This document shows positions 1-8,483 of a stretch of 35,885 nucleotides of DNA, piece after piece. Source of the DNA: Cohnella nanjingensis (GTDB taxonomy: Bacteria; Bacillota; Bacilli; Paenibacillales; Paenibacillaceae); assembly GCF_014212125.1 (NCBI RefSeq), contig NZ_JACJVP010000067.1, forward strand, positions 1 through 35,885, given 5' to 3'. A program made the translations under genes and the position numbers. The stretch's first letter is position 1. Every line of letters begins with the position of its first letter. The notes beneath the pieces are model-generated. The model worked only from the letters and a program-made list of their open reading frames with translations. It was not told the DNA's origin and did no database searches.

Positions 1-16
1 GCGGACTTTTTCAGTG

Positions 17-37
17 GCCCCGCGCAATTGCCGGGGC
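17..37. repeat. Short GC-rich hairpin at window edge
   Basis: The arms GCCCCG (17-22) and CGGGGC (32-37) form a 6-bp stem around a 9-base loop. Neither side has a convincing T run, so it is only a weak terminator candidate. It could belong to a unit beyond the left edge. From 60 to 230 I see no gene. Confidence 0.35.
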
Positions 38-159
38 TCTTCAGAATGACACCGTTTCGATGGAAGACCGAGCGCGCATTTGCGCCCGATCTCATTCTGT
101 TGCATGCTTGATGTCGCGCCATCGTTCCTTAAAGGCTTATCGCCATCATTGCGTGCGAG

Positions 160-193
160 TTTATCGGAACCTCATCGATCAACGTCCGATAAA
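160..193. repeat. 9-bp inverted repeat downstream of spo0A
   Basis: TTTATCGGA (160-168) is repeated in inverted form as TCCGATAAA (185-193), with a 16-base spacer. It lies just past the spo0A stop. There is no T tract on the minus-strand exit side, so it may be an RNA-stabilising hairpin or an operator rather than an intrinsic terminator. Its function is unknown. Confidence 0.4.
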
Positions 194-230
194 TTACGCG
201 AAAGCTCGTTCTGTCCAGTTACGACGGTTT

Positions 231-1052
231 TCAGCTCACCTTATGCTCGATCCGCAGCTTGTCCGCGACCATCGCGATGAACTCGGAGTTCGTCGGCTTC
301 GACTTCGCGATGTTGATCGTGTAGCCGAACAGGTGGCTGATGCTGTCGATGTTGCCGCGTGTCCAGGCGACTTCGATCGCGTGGCGGATGGCGCGTTCGA
401 CGCGGGAAGGCGTCGTCTTGAACTTCTCGGCGATCGCGGGGTACAACGTCTTGGTAATGGCGCCAAGGATCTCGATGTTGTTGTAGACCATCGTGATCGC
501 TTCGCGCAAGTACTGGTATCCCTTGATGTGGGCGGGGACGCCGATCTCGTGAATGATGCTCGTGATATTGGCGTCCAGATTCTTCGGCTTGCCGATGGGC
601 ACGATGTTCGATCGAATGCCGCCGCCGGAGATCGAAGCGGAAGCCGATACGGAACTGGCGGAGACGACGCTGTTGCCGGCCAGCTGCCGGATACGGTTGG
701 CCAGCACATCCATGTCGAATGGCTTTAATATGTAATACGATGCGCCAAGCTGGACTGCTCGCTGCGTGATGTTCTCCTGGCCGAATGCGGTGAGCATGAT
801 GATCTTGGGCATGGGGGACAGGTTCAGCTCGCGTAATTTCTCCAGCACGCCAAGGCCGTCCAGATGAGGCATGATAATATCCAGAATCATCACATCCGGC
901 ACGAGCCGGCTCTCTTCCAGCTGGCGGATGACTTCTTCTCCGTTGTACGCTACCCCGACGACAGTCATGTCATCCTGATCTTCAATGTACTCGGACAGCA
1001 AATTGGTGAATTCACGATTGTCATCTGCAAGAAATACTTCGATCCGCGGCAA
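231..1052 (-). CDS. spo0A: Sporulation master response regulator Spo0A
   Basis: Phosphorylation-activated transcription factor that commits the cell to sporulation (273 aa, the usual family length). The N-terminal receiver domain (about residues 1-125) has the acidic pair ADD at 9-11, the phospho-acceptor Asp in VMILDIIMP (Asp58) and the conserved Lys in LKPF. A Ser/Ala-rich linker follows. The C-terminal Spo0A effector domain (about 160-273) includes the DNA-contact region TPSRVERAIRHAIE. I chose a TTG start (1050-1052): the text after it aligns with the known N-terminus (IEVFLADDN), and GGGAGGA lies six bases upstream. The open frame extends to 1280, but that part covers the promoter. The gene is monocistronic here, behind the spoIVB terminator, with a SigH-type promoter and two 0A boxes. 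Confidence 0.97.
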   Translation of the reverse strand: MPRIEVFLADDNREFTNLLSEYIEDQDDMTVVGVAYNGEEVIRQLEESRLVPDVMILDIIMPHLDGLGVLEKLRELNLSPMPKIIMLTAFGQENITQRAVQLGASYYILKPFDMDVLANRIRQLAGNSVVSASSVSASASISGGGIRSNIVPIGKPKNLDANITSIIHEIGVPAHIKGYQYLREAITMVYNNIEILGAITKTLYPAIAEKFKTTPSRVERAIRHAIEVAWTRGNIDSISHLFGYTINIAKSKPTNSEFIAMVADKLRIEHKVS

Positions 1053-1116
1053 AGTTATATCCTCCCTCACTAGCTTAGATGGTTTAAGAAAACGCTCACC
1101 GTTTCCCTGATAATCC

Positions 1117-1143
1117 GAATTCGACAAACCGAACGCAATTCCT
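1117..1143 (-). promoter_or_regulatory. SigH-type promoter of spo0A
   Basis: On the minus strand, AGGAATT (1137-1143) fits the SigH -35 consensus AGGAWWT. After 11 bases comes GTCGAATTC (1117-1125), which fits the SigH -10 consensus RNNGAATWW except at the last base. It lies about 65 bases upstream of the TTG start. In B. subtilis the sporulation promoter of spo0A is SigH-dependent, so the match is expected. The -10 element overlaps a 0A box. A TTGACG at 1203-1208 could be part of a vegetative promoter, but I found no good -10 for it. Confidence 0.75.
1120..1128. promoter_or_regulatory. 0A box (Spo0A~P site) over the spo0A -10
   Basis: TTCGACAAA on the plus strand (TTTGTCGAA on the minus strand) is a full match to the 0A box core TGTCGAA. 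It overlaps the SigH -10 element, so binding there would be expected to affect promoter use directly. Confidence 0.7.
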
Positions 1144-1230
1144 TCTGTGGAAAAATTTATTTCTTTATTTTTTTGATGATATCGCATATAATATTTATTT
1201 TGCGTCAATTCACGATGTTTTTCGTACATT

Positions 1231-1239
1231 TTCGACAAA
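1231..1239. promoter_or_regulatory. Second 0A box upstream of spo0A
   Basis: A second identical nonamer, TTCGACAAA, lies 88 bp upstream of the SigH -35. Two identical perfect boxes within 120 bp support autoregulation, as known for B. subtilis spo0A. Confidence 0.65.
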
Positions 1240-1265
1240 TGTTCGGATTGGGATCGCGCTGCGGT

Positions 1266-1307
1266 GAAAAATACAAACATCTAAGGCGTTTAGACCGCCT
1301 TAGATGT
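1266..1307 (-). terminator. Intrinsic terminator of spoIVB
   Basis: ACATCTAAGGCG (1277-1288) and CGCCTTAGATGT (1296-1307) form a perfect 12-bp stem with a 7-base loop. On the minus strand it is followed by a T-rich tail (about 1276-1266). The spoIVB stop codon (1290-1292) lies in the loop, so the stem includes the last sense codons. It separates spoIVB from spo0A. Confidence 0.9.
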
Positions 1308-2618
1308 TACTTGATCGGGCTTCAGCATAATGCCGGCGTCCTGCAGCATCCATTCGATAAAGCAGCCGTAGCCGGATGTCGGATCGTTGACGAACACGTG
1401 GGTGACCGCTCCGACGAGCTTGCCGTCCTGCAAAATCGGACTGCCGCTCATCCCTTGTACGATGCCGCCCGTCCGTTCCAGCAGCTTCGGATCGGTGACG
1501 CGGATGACCATGCCTTTGGTGGCGGGCGACGTTTGCTTGGAGACATGAACGATCTGAATGCTGAATCGCTCCACCTTCTGGCCGTTGACGACGGTCCAGA
1601 TCTCGGCCGGGCCTTCTTGGACTTCCTCCGCGAACGAGACCGGTACAGGCTCCGGATTGAGCGCATGTCCGGGCGGTTCGGTCATCTGCCCGAAAATGCC
1701 GAAAGAGGTGTTCCGCTCCACGTTGCCGAGCGTCTTGCTCTCGCGTACGAACTGCGCGCGCTTCTCTCCCGGTTCCCCGCTCTGGCTCTTGGAGATGGAC
1801 GTGACGTTCGACTGCAGAATCTCGCCGCTGCCGACGCTGATCGGCGTCTGCGTGTCCATGTCGGTGATCACGTGGCCGAGCGCGCCGTAGACGCCCTGGT
1901 CGGGCGCGTAGAAGGTCAACGTGCCGACGCCCGCTGCGGAGTCGCGGATGTACAAGCCGAGACGCCATGCTTTGTCTTCATGGTCGAATGCGGGAGCAAG
2001 CGAAGTCTCGAACTGCGACTTGCCGCGCTGCACGACCAGCTTGAGCGGCTGTCCGGACTTGCCCGCTTGCTCGGCCAGTCCTGCGACCTTCTTCACGTCG
2101 TTCAGCGCTTTGCCGTTGATGGAGACGATGAGATCCCCGAGCTTCAGCTTCGCGTCTTCGCCGGGGGATACCCGCGAATCGCTGCCGGTCTGAACGAGAT
2201 GATGGCCGACCACCATGATGCCGGCGGCTTTGACCTTGACCCCGATCGTCTGGCCGCCGGGAATGACCCGGAGGTCGGGAATGACTTGGAGCTTAACGGT
2301 CTTGAACGGAATACGGCCGAACAACCGCAGCTTGAGCTCGGTCATGCCGCTCTGCTTCGGTTGAATCGACAACGGATGGTTCAGATCCACTTGGAACTTG
2401 GAAGCCGCGGAACCGTTAACGGCGGCGACCTGGGGATCCAGACTGCCTTGAGCGTGAACCGGCATTGCGTAATCCAGGCGCTTGACTTGGCCTTCGAACA
2501 GCCGAAGCTCGTTCGGGAATGCCGCGAAATGCCGAATCGGAGCCGACGTCACCGCAGCGATCAGAAATAAGACGAGGACGATACCGAACCTGCGACGGAA
2601 TGAGGACTTTCGGTTCAA
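1290..2618 (-). CDS. spoIVB: SpoIVB serine peptidase (S55), SigK checkpoint signal
   Basis: Forespore-made protease secreted into the intermembrane space; in B. subtilis it cleaves SpoIVFA and so triggers pro-SigK processing. The N-terminus is basic and followed by one hydrophobic segment (FGIVLVLFLIAAV). A PDZ domain follows (LKLGDLIVSINGKAL, about residues 155-200). The S55 peptidase domain has the His motif GALGHVITD (about His249) and the catalytic Ser motif GMSGSPI near residue 391. The end, TSGYGCFIEWMLQDAG, is typical of the family. A GTG at 2651 is in frame, but the TTG at 2618 has AGGGGAG nine bases upstream, so I chose it (442 aa). Downstream of recN; terminator at the stop. Confidence 0.95.
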   Translation of the reverse strand: MNRKSSFRRRFGIVLVLFLIAAVTSAPIRHFAAFPNELRLFEGQVKRLDYAMPVHAQGSLDPQVAAVNGSAASKFQVDLNHPLSIQPKQSGMTELKLRLFGRIPFKTVKLQVIPDLRVIPGGQTIGVKVKAAGIMVVGHHLVQTGSDSRVSPGEDAKLKLGDLIVSINGKALNDVKKVAGLAEQAGKSGQPLKLVVQRGKSQFETSLAPAFDHEDKAWRLGLYIRDSAAGVGTLTFYAPDQGVYGALGHVITDMDTQTPISVGSGEILQSNVTSISKSQSGEPGEKRAQFVRESKTLGNVERNTSFGIFGQMTEPPGHALNPEPVPVSFAEEVQEGPAEIWTVVNGQKVERFSIQIVHVSKQTSPATKGMVIRVTDPKLLERTGGIVQGMSGSPILQDGKLVGAVTHVFVNDPTSGYGCFIEWMLQDAGIMLKPDQVTSKAV

Positions 2619-2743
2619 GATCTCACGCTCCCCTACAGACTTCCCCGGCACAATCGTGAACCGCCGGCGACGTACCTATAAGGTAACCGTGCCCCCTCCG
2701 TTTTATGTTGCCGAAAACATTCCTTGAGCAACCGTTTTTCGCG

Positions 2744-4432
2744 TCAGCACGCGTTTTTTTGCCCTTCCGCCAACGAAAGCATTTCCTGCGCGTGATGCCT
2801 GGTTTTGTCCGTCACTTCCACCCCGCCGAGCATGCGAGCCAGCTCCTCCACGCGATCCTCGCGCGCCAGCTCCTTCACGGACGTCGCGGTGCGGCCGTCC
2901 TCGGTCACTTGCTTGCGGATCTCGTACTGGTAATCGGCCATGCAGGCCACTTGGGGAAGATGCGTAATGGCGAATACTTGGCAATGGCAAGAAAGACGGG
3001 ACAGCTTCTCCGCGACCGCCTGCGCCGCGCGCCCGCTCACGCCGGTATCCACTTCGTCGAAGACGAGTACCGGAATCTGGTCGATGCGGGAGAAGATCGC
3101 CTTCAGCGCGAGCATGATGCGCGACATCTCGCCCCCGGACGCGATCCGGGCCAGCGGCTTTGGCGGTTCGCCCGGATTGGTCGAGAGCAGGAATTCCGCG
3201 AGATCCGAGCCCGTCGGGCTTAAGGTGCCGGACTCCAGCCGCACTTCGAAGATGGCGCGCTCCATCTGCAGATCCTTCAGCTCCGATTCGACCGCCCTCG
3301 CGAGCTGCCTGGAGACGTCGCGGCGAATGCCGGACAGCAGCTCCGCTTTAGCTTCGAGTTCGGCGCGCAGACGCTCCTCGGACTCGGACAACTCCTTGAG
3401 CCGTTCGTCCCGATTCTCCAGACGATCGGTCTCGGCCTGAATTCGGGCATGATAAGCCAAGATCTCCTCGACGCTCTCGCCGTACTTCCGCTTGAGACTG
3501 AACAGAAGGTCGAGCCGCTGCTCGATGTGCGATAGCCGTTCGGGATTGAATTCGATGTCGTCGCGATAGTCGCGCAGTTGATGAGCGACGTCCTCGGCAT
3601 TGTAGAAGGCGGATTGCAGTTGCTCCAGCAGCGGCGACAGCCGGTCGGGATCGACTTTGACGATCTCCTCGAGGCGCGAGATCGCCTTGGACAGCACGGA
3701 GAGTCCCTTGGCGCCGTGCAGCAGGTCATACGCACCCGACGCGGCATCGGCGAGCTTCTCCGCATGGGCGAGCTTGCGCCGCTCTTCCGCGAGCGCCTCG
3801 TCCTCGCCGGACTTCAGGCGCGCTTCCGCGATCTCCTCCAGCTGGTAGCGGTAAAGGTCGAGCATCTGCATCTGCTGGCGCGTCAGGTCCTCTAGCTCCT
3901 TAAGCTCGCGGTTCACCGACACGTATTCCCGGTATTGGTCCTGATAAGCCGACTTCAACGGCTGAATCGCCTCCCCCGCGAACGAATCCAGCCATTCGAG
4001 GTGGCGGTCCGTTCGCAGCAGCGACTGATGTTCATGCTGGCCGTGGATATTGACGAGATGCTCTCCCGCTTCGCGTAGCATCGCCAGCGTCACGTGCTGG
4101 CCGTTGATCCGCGCGGCCGATTTGCCCTGCGCTTGCAGCTCCCGCCGAATGATGAGGGCCTCCTGGGGATCCCCCTGAATGCCGAGCCGCTGCAGCGCAC
4201 CCCAGACCGGATGGCTCTCCGGCAGGTCGAATACGGCTTCCACTTCGGCGCGGTCGCAGCCGTGGCGGATCATATCCGCCGAGCCCCGGCCCCCGGCGAC
4301 CAAGCCCATGGCGTCGATGATGATCGATTTGCCGGCGCCCGTCTCGCCGGTCAATACCTGGAATCCGCGGTGATACGACACCCGGATCCGCTCGATGACA
4401 GCCAAATTTCGTATGGACAGCTCCTGAAGCAT
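2744..4432 (-). CDS. recN: DNA repair ATPase RecN
   Basis: SMC-like ATPase acting early at DNA double-strand breaks (562 aa, normal length). The Walker A GETGAGKS is near residues 29-36. A long coiled-coil region (about 150-380) carries many Glu, Leu and Arg residues. The ABC signature IASGGEMSR comes before the Walker B VLVFDEVDTG, and the C-terminal part contains FAITHLPQVA. The ATG start has GAGGAGG upstream. It follows argR by 39 bases and precedes spoIVB by about 125 bases. This argR-recN-spoIVB order is conserved in Bacillaceae. I see no LexA-type box in the argR-recN gap. Confidence 0.97.
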   Translation of the reverse strand: MLQELSIRNLAVIERIRVSYHRGFQVLTGETGAGKSIIIDAMGLVAGGRGSADMIRHGCDRAEVEAVFDLPESHPVWGALQRLGIQGDPQEALIIRRELQAQGKSAARINGQHVTLAMLREAGEHLVNIHGQHEHQSLLRTDRHLEWLDSFAGEAIQPLKSAYQDQYREYVSVNRELKELEDLTRQQMQMLDLYRYQLEEIAEARLKSGEDEALAEERRKLAHAEKLADAASGAYDLLHGAKGLSVLSKAISRLEEIVKVDPDRLSPLLEQLQSAFYNAEDVAHQLRDYRDDIEFNPERLSHIEQRLDLLFSLKRKYGESVEEILAYHARIQAETDRLENRDERLKELSESEERLRAELEAKAELLSGIRRDVSRQLARAVESELKDLQMERAIFEVRLESGTLSPTGSDLAEFLLSTNPGEPPKPLARIASGGEMSRIMLALKAIFSRIDQIPVLVFDEVDTGVSGRAAQAVAEKLSRLSCHCQVFAITHLPQVACMADYQYEIRKQVTEDGRTATSVKELAREDRVEELARMLGGVEVTDKTRHHAQEMLSLAEGQKNAC

Positions 4433-4471
4433 CTATGGGATTCCTCCTCAGATTGAAGCCTGGCGGCAGCT

Positions 4472-4921
4472 TTACTTCATGATATCGTGAAAGCGGGCCA
4501 CGATCGATTCGCCTTGCGCCTTGGTGCGGCAGATGAGCAGGATCGTATCGTCTCCGCCGATGGTGCCGATAATCTCGTTCCACTCCATGCCGTCCAGCAG
4601 CGCCGCGATCGTGCCGGCCGTCCCCGGCAGGCACTTGACGACGACCAGGTTCTCGGCCGCTTCGGCGTGCAGGAAGTGATCCAGCAGCGCGCGCTTCAGC
4701 TTGACCGTCGGATTGAAGCGCTGGTCCTGGGGCATCGAATATTTATAGCGCCCGTCTTCGAGCGGCGCCTTGATGAGCTGCATTTCCTTAATATCTCTGG
4801 AGACGGTCGCCTGAGTCACGTTAAAGCCTTGCCCGCGCAGCGCTTCGACCAGGTCTTCCTGCGTCTCGATCTCTCCCAAGCCGATCATCTCTCGAATCTT
4901 GCGTTGCCTCTGCCCTTTCAT
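4472..4921 (-). CDS. argR: Arginine repressor ArgR/AhrC
   Basis: Arginine-sensing hexameric regulator of arginine biosynthesis and catabolism (149 aa). The N-terminal winged helix (residues 1-70) has the recognition signature VTQATVSRDIKE. The C-terminal oligomerisation and arginine-binding domain contains PGTAGTIAALLD and GTIGGDDTILLICR, where the paired Asp residues bind arginine. The ATG overlaps the stop of the upstream membrane protein gene by four bases (ATGA), which implies translational coupling. Confidence 0.97.
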   Translation of the reverse strand: MKGQRQRKIREMIGLGEIETQEDLVEALRGQGFNVTQATVSRDIKEMQLIKAPLEDGRYKYSMPQDQRFNPTVKLKRALLDHFLHAEAAENLVVVKCLPGTAGTIAALLDGMEWNEIIGTIGGDDTILLICRTKAQGESIVARFHDIMK

Positions 4922-5385
4922 GCCTTCTCATCCTCCACTCGGAATCGTACCGTACGCAGCAGCCTGTCCTTCGGATCGGCTACGATGATGCCGTCGCATT
5001 CCGGGAACAGCAGCGCGTACGGCAGCAGCCGTTCCCTTAAGCCGCTGGCCGTCCAATCGATCGGCTGACGGGACCTCTCCAGCCGGACGAGATAATATCG
5101 ATCCTCTTTGGCGGCGAAATAATCGAAATACAACCGGGTCGTCTGCACCGGACCGTCGTCCACGATGACCCCGAGCGGAACCCGGTGCTTGCCGGACAGC
5201 ACCGAATACCCGTGCTCCTGCAGAAAATCGACCGCTTCGTCCGGCTCCACCTCGCCCGCTTGGGCGAGCTTGCGGAGCCGCGAGCTGGGCGGCTCGTGCA
5301 GCCAATTGTCAAAGCGACGCCAGATCCACCAACCGATCAACACAAGCGCGACGACGAATACCAGGCCATCTCCGAACCGATCCAA
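4918..5385 (-). CDS. Membrane-anchored protein of unknown function
   Basis: 155 aa. I do not recognise a named family. It starts with one hydrophobic segment (GLVFVVALVLIGWWIW, residues 7-22). A short helical region follows (38-60), then a globular part whose predicted order is beta (GVIVDD), beta (RLYFDYFA), beta (YYLVRLE), alpha (GLRERLLPYALLFP), beta (GIIVAD). That order resembles the PD-(D/E)XK nuclease core with Asp88 and Glu103, but the usual Lys is missing, so it may be inactive or unrelated. The start is TTG (5383-5385) after GGGGGGCGGGAG. It is coupled to argR by a four-base overlap and sits downstream of the tlyA terminator. Confidence 0.8.
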   Translation of the reverse strand: MDRFGDGLVFVVALVLIGWWIWRRFDNWLHEPPSSRLRKLAQAGEVEPDEAVDFLQEHGYSVLSGKHRVPLGVIVDDGPVQTTRLYFDYFAAKEDRYYLVRLERSRQPIDWTASGLRERLLPYALLFPECDGIIVADPKDRLLRTVRFRVEDEKA

Positions 5386-5449
5386 GCTCCCGCCCCCCTT
5401 GTCCTAACCTAGTTCGCGGCGGACAGGCCGAACTCCTGTCTGCGGACGC

Positions 5450-5512
5450 AAAAAACCGGAGCCGCCAAGCATGCGAACCGGCGCGATACCGGCCGTTCTT
5501 CGGCAGCTCCGG
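5450..5512 (-). terminator. Intrinsic terminator of the dxs-tlyA unit
   Basis: On the minus strand CCGGAGCTGCC (5502-5512) pairs with GGCGGCTCCGG (5456-5466), with a second GC-rich stem inside the loop and a run of six Ts (5455-5450) after it. It lies about 40 bases past the tlyA stop. Confidence 0.9.
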
Positions 5513-5550
5513 GGGACGGCAATCTGCCCGGATGATGGCATATGAGAAAT

Positions 5551-6384
5551 TCAGCTTCCCTTGCGGAAGACGTTGCCCGCTTCGGCGACCACTTCGGCGA
5601 TCCGGGACGAGAAATCCCGGTCCCCGGCGTTCGCCGGATCGCCGACGCGCCAGTAAGCGAGAAATTCGATGTTGCCTTCACCGCCGGTGATCGGCGAGAA
5701 GGTCAACCCCTGCAGGTCGAAGCCCAACTCCGCGGCCGAACGCAGCACCTCGCGCAGCACCTGCTGGTGCACCGAAGCGTCGCGCACGACGCCGGACTTG
5801 CCGACCTGCTCGCGTCCGGCTTCGAACTGCGGCTTGATCAGGGCGACCGTGCCGCCCCCGATCGGCAGCAGCGGCGCCAGCGCGGGCAGGATCAGCTTCA
5901 ACGAGATGAAGCTGACGTCTATGCTCGCAAAGACGGGCGACGGGCCCTCGAGCTGGTCGAACGTCATATGCCGGAAGTTGGTTCGCTCCATGACGCGTAC
6001 CCGTTCGTCGTTGCGAAGCGACCAATCCAGCTGATTGTAGCCGACGTCGATCGCGTAGACGAAGGAAGCTCCGTTCTGCAGCGCGCAATCCGTAAATCCG
6101 CCGGTCGAGGCGCCGATGTCGAGCATGACCGCGCCTTGCAGGTCAAGTTCGAATTGGCGGATTGCCTTCTCCAGCTTCATGCCTCCCCTGCTGACGTAGG
6201 GGTGAGGCGCGCCTTTGACGGCGAAGGCGGCGTCTCGGGGCACTTTGGTGCCGGCCTTGTCGATCCGCTCGGTCCCGATGAAGACGAGCCCGGCCATGAT
6301 GGCGGCCTTCGCCTTCTCCCTGCTCTCGAAGTAACCCCGCTCGACGAGGAGGACGTCCAGCCTTTCCTTGGCGTTCGTCGTCAT
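5551..6384 (-). CDS. tlyA: TlyA-family rRNA 2'-O-methyltransferase (YqxC)
   Basis: SAM-dependent methyltransferase of the TlyA/hemolysin A family, thought to methylate rRNA ribose (277 aa). The N-terminal S4 RNA-binding domain covers about residues 6-65 (RLDVLLVERGYFESREKA). An FtsJ-like Rossmann fold follows, with the SAM loop LDIGASTGGFTD (88-99), DVSFISLKLI and ALIKPQFEAG. The frame runs open upstream to 6807, but that part lies inside dxs. The ATG at 6382-6384 gives the family N-terminus and lies five bases after the dxs stop, so translation is probably coupled. The hemolysin label in databases is historical. Confidence 0.93.
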   Translation of the reverse strand: MTTNAKERLDVLLVERGYFESREKAKAAIMAGLVFIGTERIDKAGTKVPRDAAFAVKGAPHPYVSRGGMKLEKAIRQFELDLQGAVMLDIGASTGGFTDCALQNGASFVYAIDVGYNQLDWSLRNDERVRVMERTNFRHMTFDQLEGPSPVFASIDVSFISLKLILPALAPLLPIGGGTVALIKPQFEAGREQVGKSGVVRDASVHQQVLREVLRSAAELGFDLQGLTFSPITGGEGNIEFLAYWRVGDPANAGDRDFSSRIAEVVAEAGNVFRKGS

Positions 6385-6389
6385 CGGGC

Positions 6390-8285
6390 TCAAGTCGCCG
6401 TCGCCCGCTGCCGCTTCAGGACGGTAGCGGCGCGCAGTTCCTGGGCTACGTGCTCCGCCGTCAAGCCGACTTCCGCACGCTGCTCCTTGATGCTCGCATG
6501 CTCGATGAACCGGTCGGGTACGCCGGCGATCCGCACGGCAGGATGGAGGTCGCGCTCCGCATAGAATTCCAGCACCGCTCCGCCCATGCCGCCGCTCATG
6601 GACCCTTCCTCCAGGACGAGCATCGGCATATGTTCCTGTTCCAGCTTCAGCAGCATCTCTTCGTCGAGCGGCTTCACGAACCGCGCGTTCACGACGCGCA
6701 CGTTCAAGCCGTCCCGCTTCAGCAGCTCCGCCGCCTCTTCGGCGACCTGGACCATCGGTCCGATAGCGAGGATCGCCGCAAAGTCGCCTTCGCGGACCGT
6801 CTCCCACTTGCCGATCGGGATCGGTTGCGGGTCCGGGTCGAGCGCGACGCCGACGCCCGCTTCGCGCGGATAGCGAACGGCGATCGGGCCTTGATTGTAG
6901 TCGACGGCCGTCTTCAGCATGCGGCGCAGCTCGTTCTCGTCCTTCGGCATCATGAGCACCATATTCGGGATATGGCGCAGGAAGGCGATATCGTATACGC
7001 CCTGGTGCGTCTCGCCGTCCCCGCCGACGAAGCCGGCGCGGTCGATCGCGAAGACGACGTTGGCGTTGTGGCGGCAGATGTCGTGAACCACTTGGTCGTA
7101 GGCGCGTTGGAGGAAGGTCGAATACACCGCGAACACGGGCTTCATCCCCTCCATCGCGAGCGCGGCCGACATCGTCGCGGCATGCTGCTCCGCAATGCCG
7201 ACGTCGTACATCCGGTCGGGGAACCGCTGGGCGAACCCGAGCAGGCCGGAGCCTCCCGGCATCGCGGGCGTGACGGCGACGATGCGCTTATCCTTCTCCG
7301 CCAGCTCGATCAGCATATTGCCGAACACTTCGGTATACATCGGCGGACCGACGGGCTTCAGCACTTGGCCGGATTCGATCTTGTAGGAGCCCGTGATCCC
7401 GTGCCACTTGTGGGAGTCGGCTTCGGCAGGGGAGTAGCCCTTGCCCTTGACCGTCAGCACGTGCACGAGCACCGGTCCGTTGACCTTGTCGGCCTGGCGG
7501 AACGTATCCATGAGCTTGTCGAGGTCATGCCCGTCGACCGGTCCGAAGTACTTCAAGCCGAATTCCTCGAACAGCATGCCCGGCACGACCAGATATTTGA
7601 GACTGTCCTTCAGCCGCTCGGCGGTCTTGGCGAGACGCCCGCCGATCGCCGGCACTTTGCGGAGCAGCCATTCGAACTCGTCCTTCGCCTTGCGGTAAGT
7701 CTTGTCGCTGCGGACTTTGCCCAGGTAGTTGTGGAGGGCGCCGACGTTCGGCGCGATCGACATCTCGTTGTCGTTCAGCACGACCGTGAGCTTGCGCTTC
7801 TCGTGGCCGATATGGTTCAGCGCCTCGAGCGCCATGCCGCCGGTGAGCGCGCCGTCTCCGATGACGGCGATCACCTTGTTGTGCGCCCCCTTCAGGTCGC
7901 GCGCCAGGGCCATGCCCATCGCCGCCGACAAGGAGGTGCTGCTATGCCCCGCTTCCCAGACGTCGTGCTCGCTCTCCGAGCGTTTGACGAAGCCGCATAG
8001 ACCGTCCTTTTGGCGCAGCGTATCGAACCGGTCCTTCCGGCCGGTCAGCATCTTGTGCACATATGCTTGATGCCCCACGTCAAATAGGAATTTGTCCGAG
8101 GGGCTGTCATATAAGTAATGTAAGGCAAGCGTCAATTCCACGACCCCGAGATTGGGGGCCAGGTGGCCGCCGGTGACCGACAGCTTCTCGATCAGGAATT
8201 GTCGGATTTCTTGAGCCAACTGCGGAAGCTCGGGTGTAGACAGCTGCTTCAAGTCAGTTGGGCTATGGATGCGGTCGAGCAGCAA
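6390..8285 (-). CDS. dxs: 1-deoxy-D-xylulose-5-phosphate synthase
   Basis: First enzyme of the MEP isoprenoid pathway; it condenses pyruvate and glyceraldehyde 3-phosphate using thiamine diphosphate (631 aa, full length). The TPP-binding motif is GDGALTGGMALEALN followed by NDNEMSI. The N-terminal signature KLSVTGGHLAPNLGVVELT is clear, the central transketolase domain contains DRAGFVGGDGETHQG, and a C-terminal transketolase domain follows. The start is TTG (8283-8285), which gives the Paenibacillus-like N-terminus MLLDRI. Its own promoter lies about 100 bases upstream, separating it from ispA, which makes the next isoprenoid precursor. Confidence 0.97.
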   Translation of the reverse strand: MLLDRIHSPTDLKQLSTPELPQLAQEIRQFLIEKLSVTGGHLAPNLGVVELTLALHYLYDSPSDKFLFDVGHQAYVHKMLTGRKDRFDTLRQKDGLCGFVKRSESEHDVWEAGHSSTSLSAAMGMALARDLKGAHNKVIAVIGDGALTGGMALEALNHIGHEKRKLTVVLNDNEMSIAPNVGALHNYLGKVRSDKTYRKAKDEFEWLLRKVPAIGGRLAKTAERLKDSLKYLVVPGMLFEEFGLKYFGPVDGHDLDKLMDTFRQADKVNGPVLVHVLTVKGKGYSPAEADSHKWHGITGSYKIESGQVLKPVGPPMYTEVFGNMLIELAEKDKRIVAVTPAMPGGSGLLGFAQRFPDRMYDVGIAEQHAATMSAALAMEGMKPVFAVYSTFLQRAYDQVVHDICRHNANVVFAIDRAGFVGGDGETHQGVYDIAFLRHIPNMVLMMPKDENELRRMLKTAVDYNQGPIAVRYPREAGVGVALDPDPQPIPIGKWETVREGDFAAILAIGPMVQVAEEAAELLKRDGLNVRVVNARFVKPLDEEMLLKLEQEHMPMLVLEEGSMSGGMGGAVLEFYAERDLHPAVRIAGVPDRFIEHASIKEQRAEVGLTAEHVAQELRAATVLKRQRATAT

Positions 8286-8381
8286 ATGGGGTTCCCCGCT
8301 TTCCCGAAAATGACGATTCTCGCGCGCGTTACGCGAAGCCGTAACGGCGTCGAGATCGATCGTCGGATTTGAAGTACCGTT

Positions 8382-8411
8382 ATTATATCATATTATGAAA
8401 ATAAACCCCAA
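8382..8411 (-). promoter_or_regulatory. SigA promoter of dxs-tlyA (extended -10)
   Basis: On the minus strand TTGGGG (8406-8411), an 18-base spacer and a perfect TATAAT (8382-8387), preceded by TGA, an extended -10. The leader of about 90 bases contains a 7-bp hairpin (CGTTACG/CGTAACG). Confidence 0.75.
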
Positions 8412-8483
8412 GCGGAAGGGCTATTCATTTCCAATCTTGGCGAACTTTGTTCGACTTTAGCCGGCGGACGGGCGCAAACCGGC

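Noticed and set aside
60..728. Long plus-strand open frame opposite spo0A
   Set aside because: It lies antisense to the Spo0A C-terminal domain. High GC leaves the complementary frames open, and the protein has no family features.
1173..2570. 465-codon plus-strand frame opposite spoIVB
   Set aside because: Antisense to spoIVB, Arg/Asp/His-rich composition typical of a shadow frame, no ribosome binding site.
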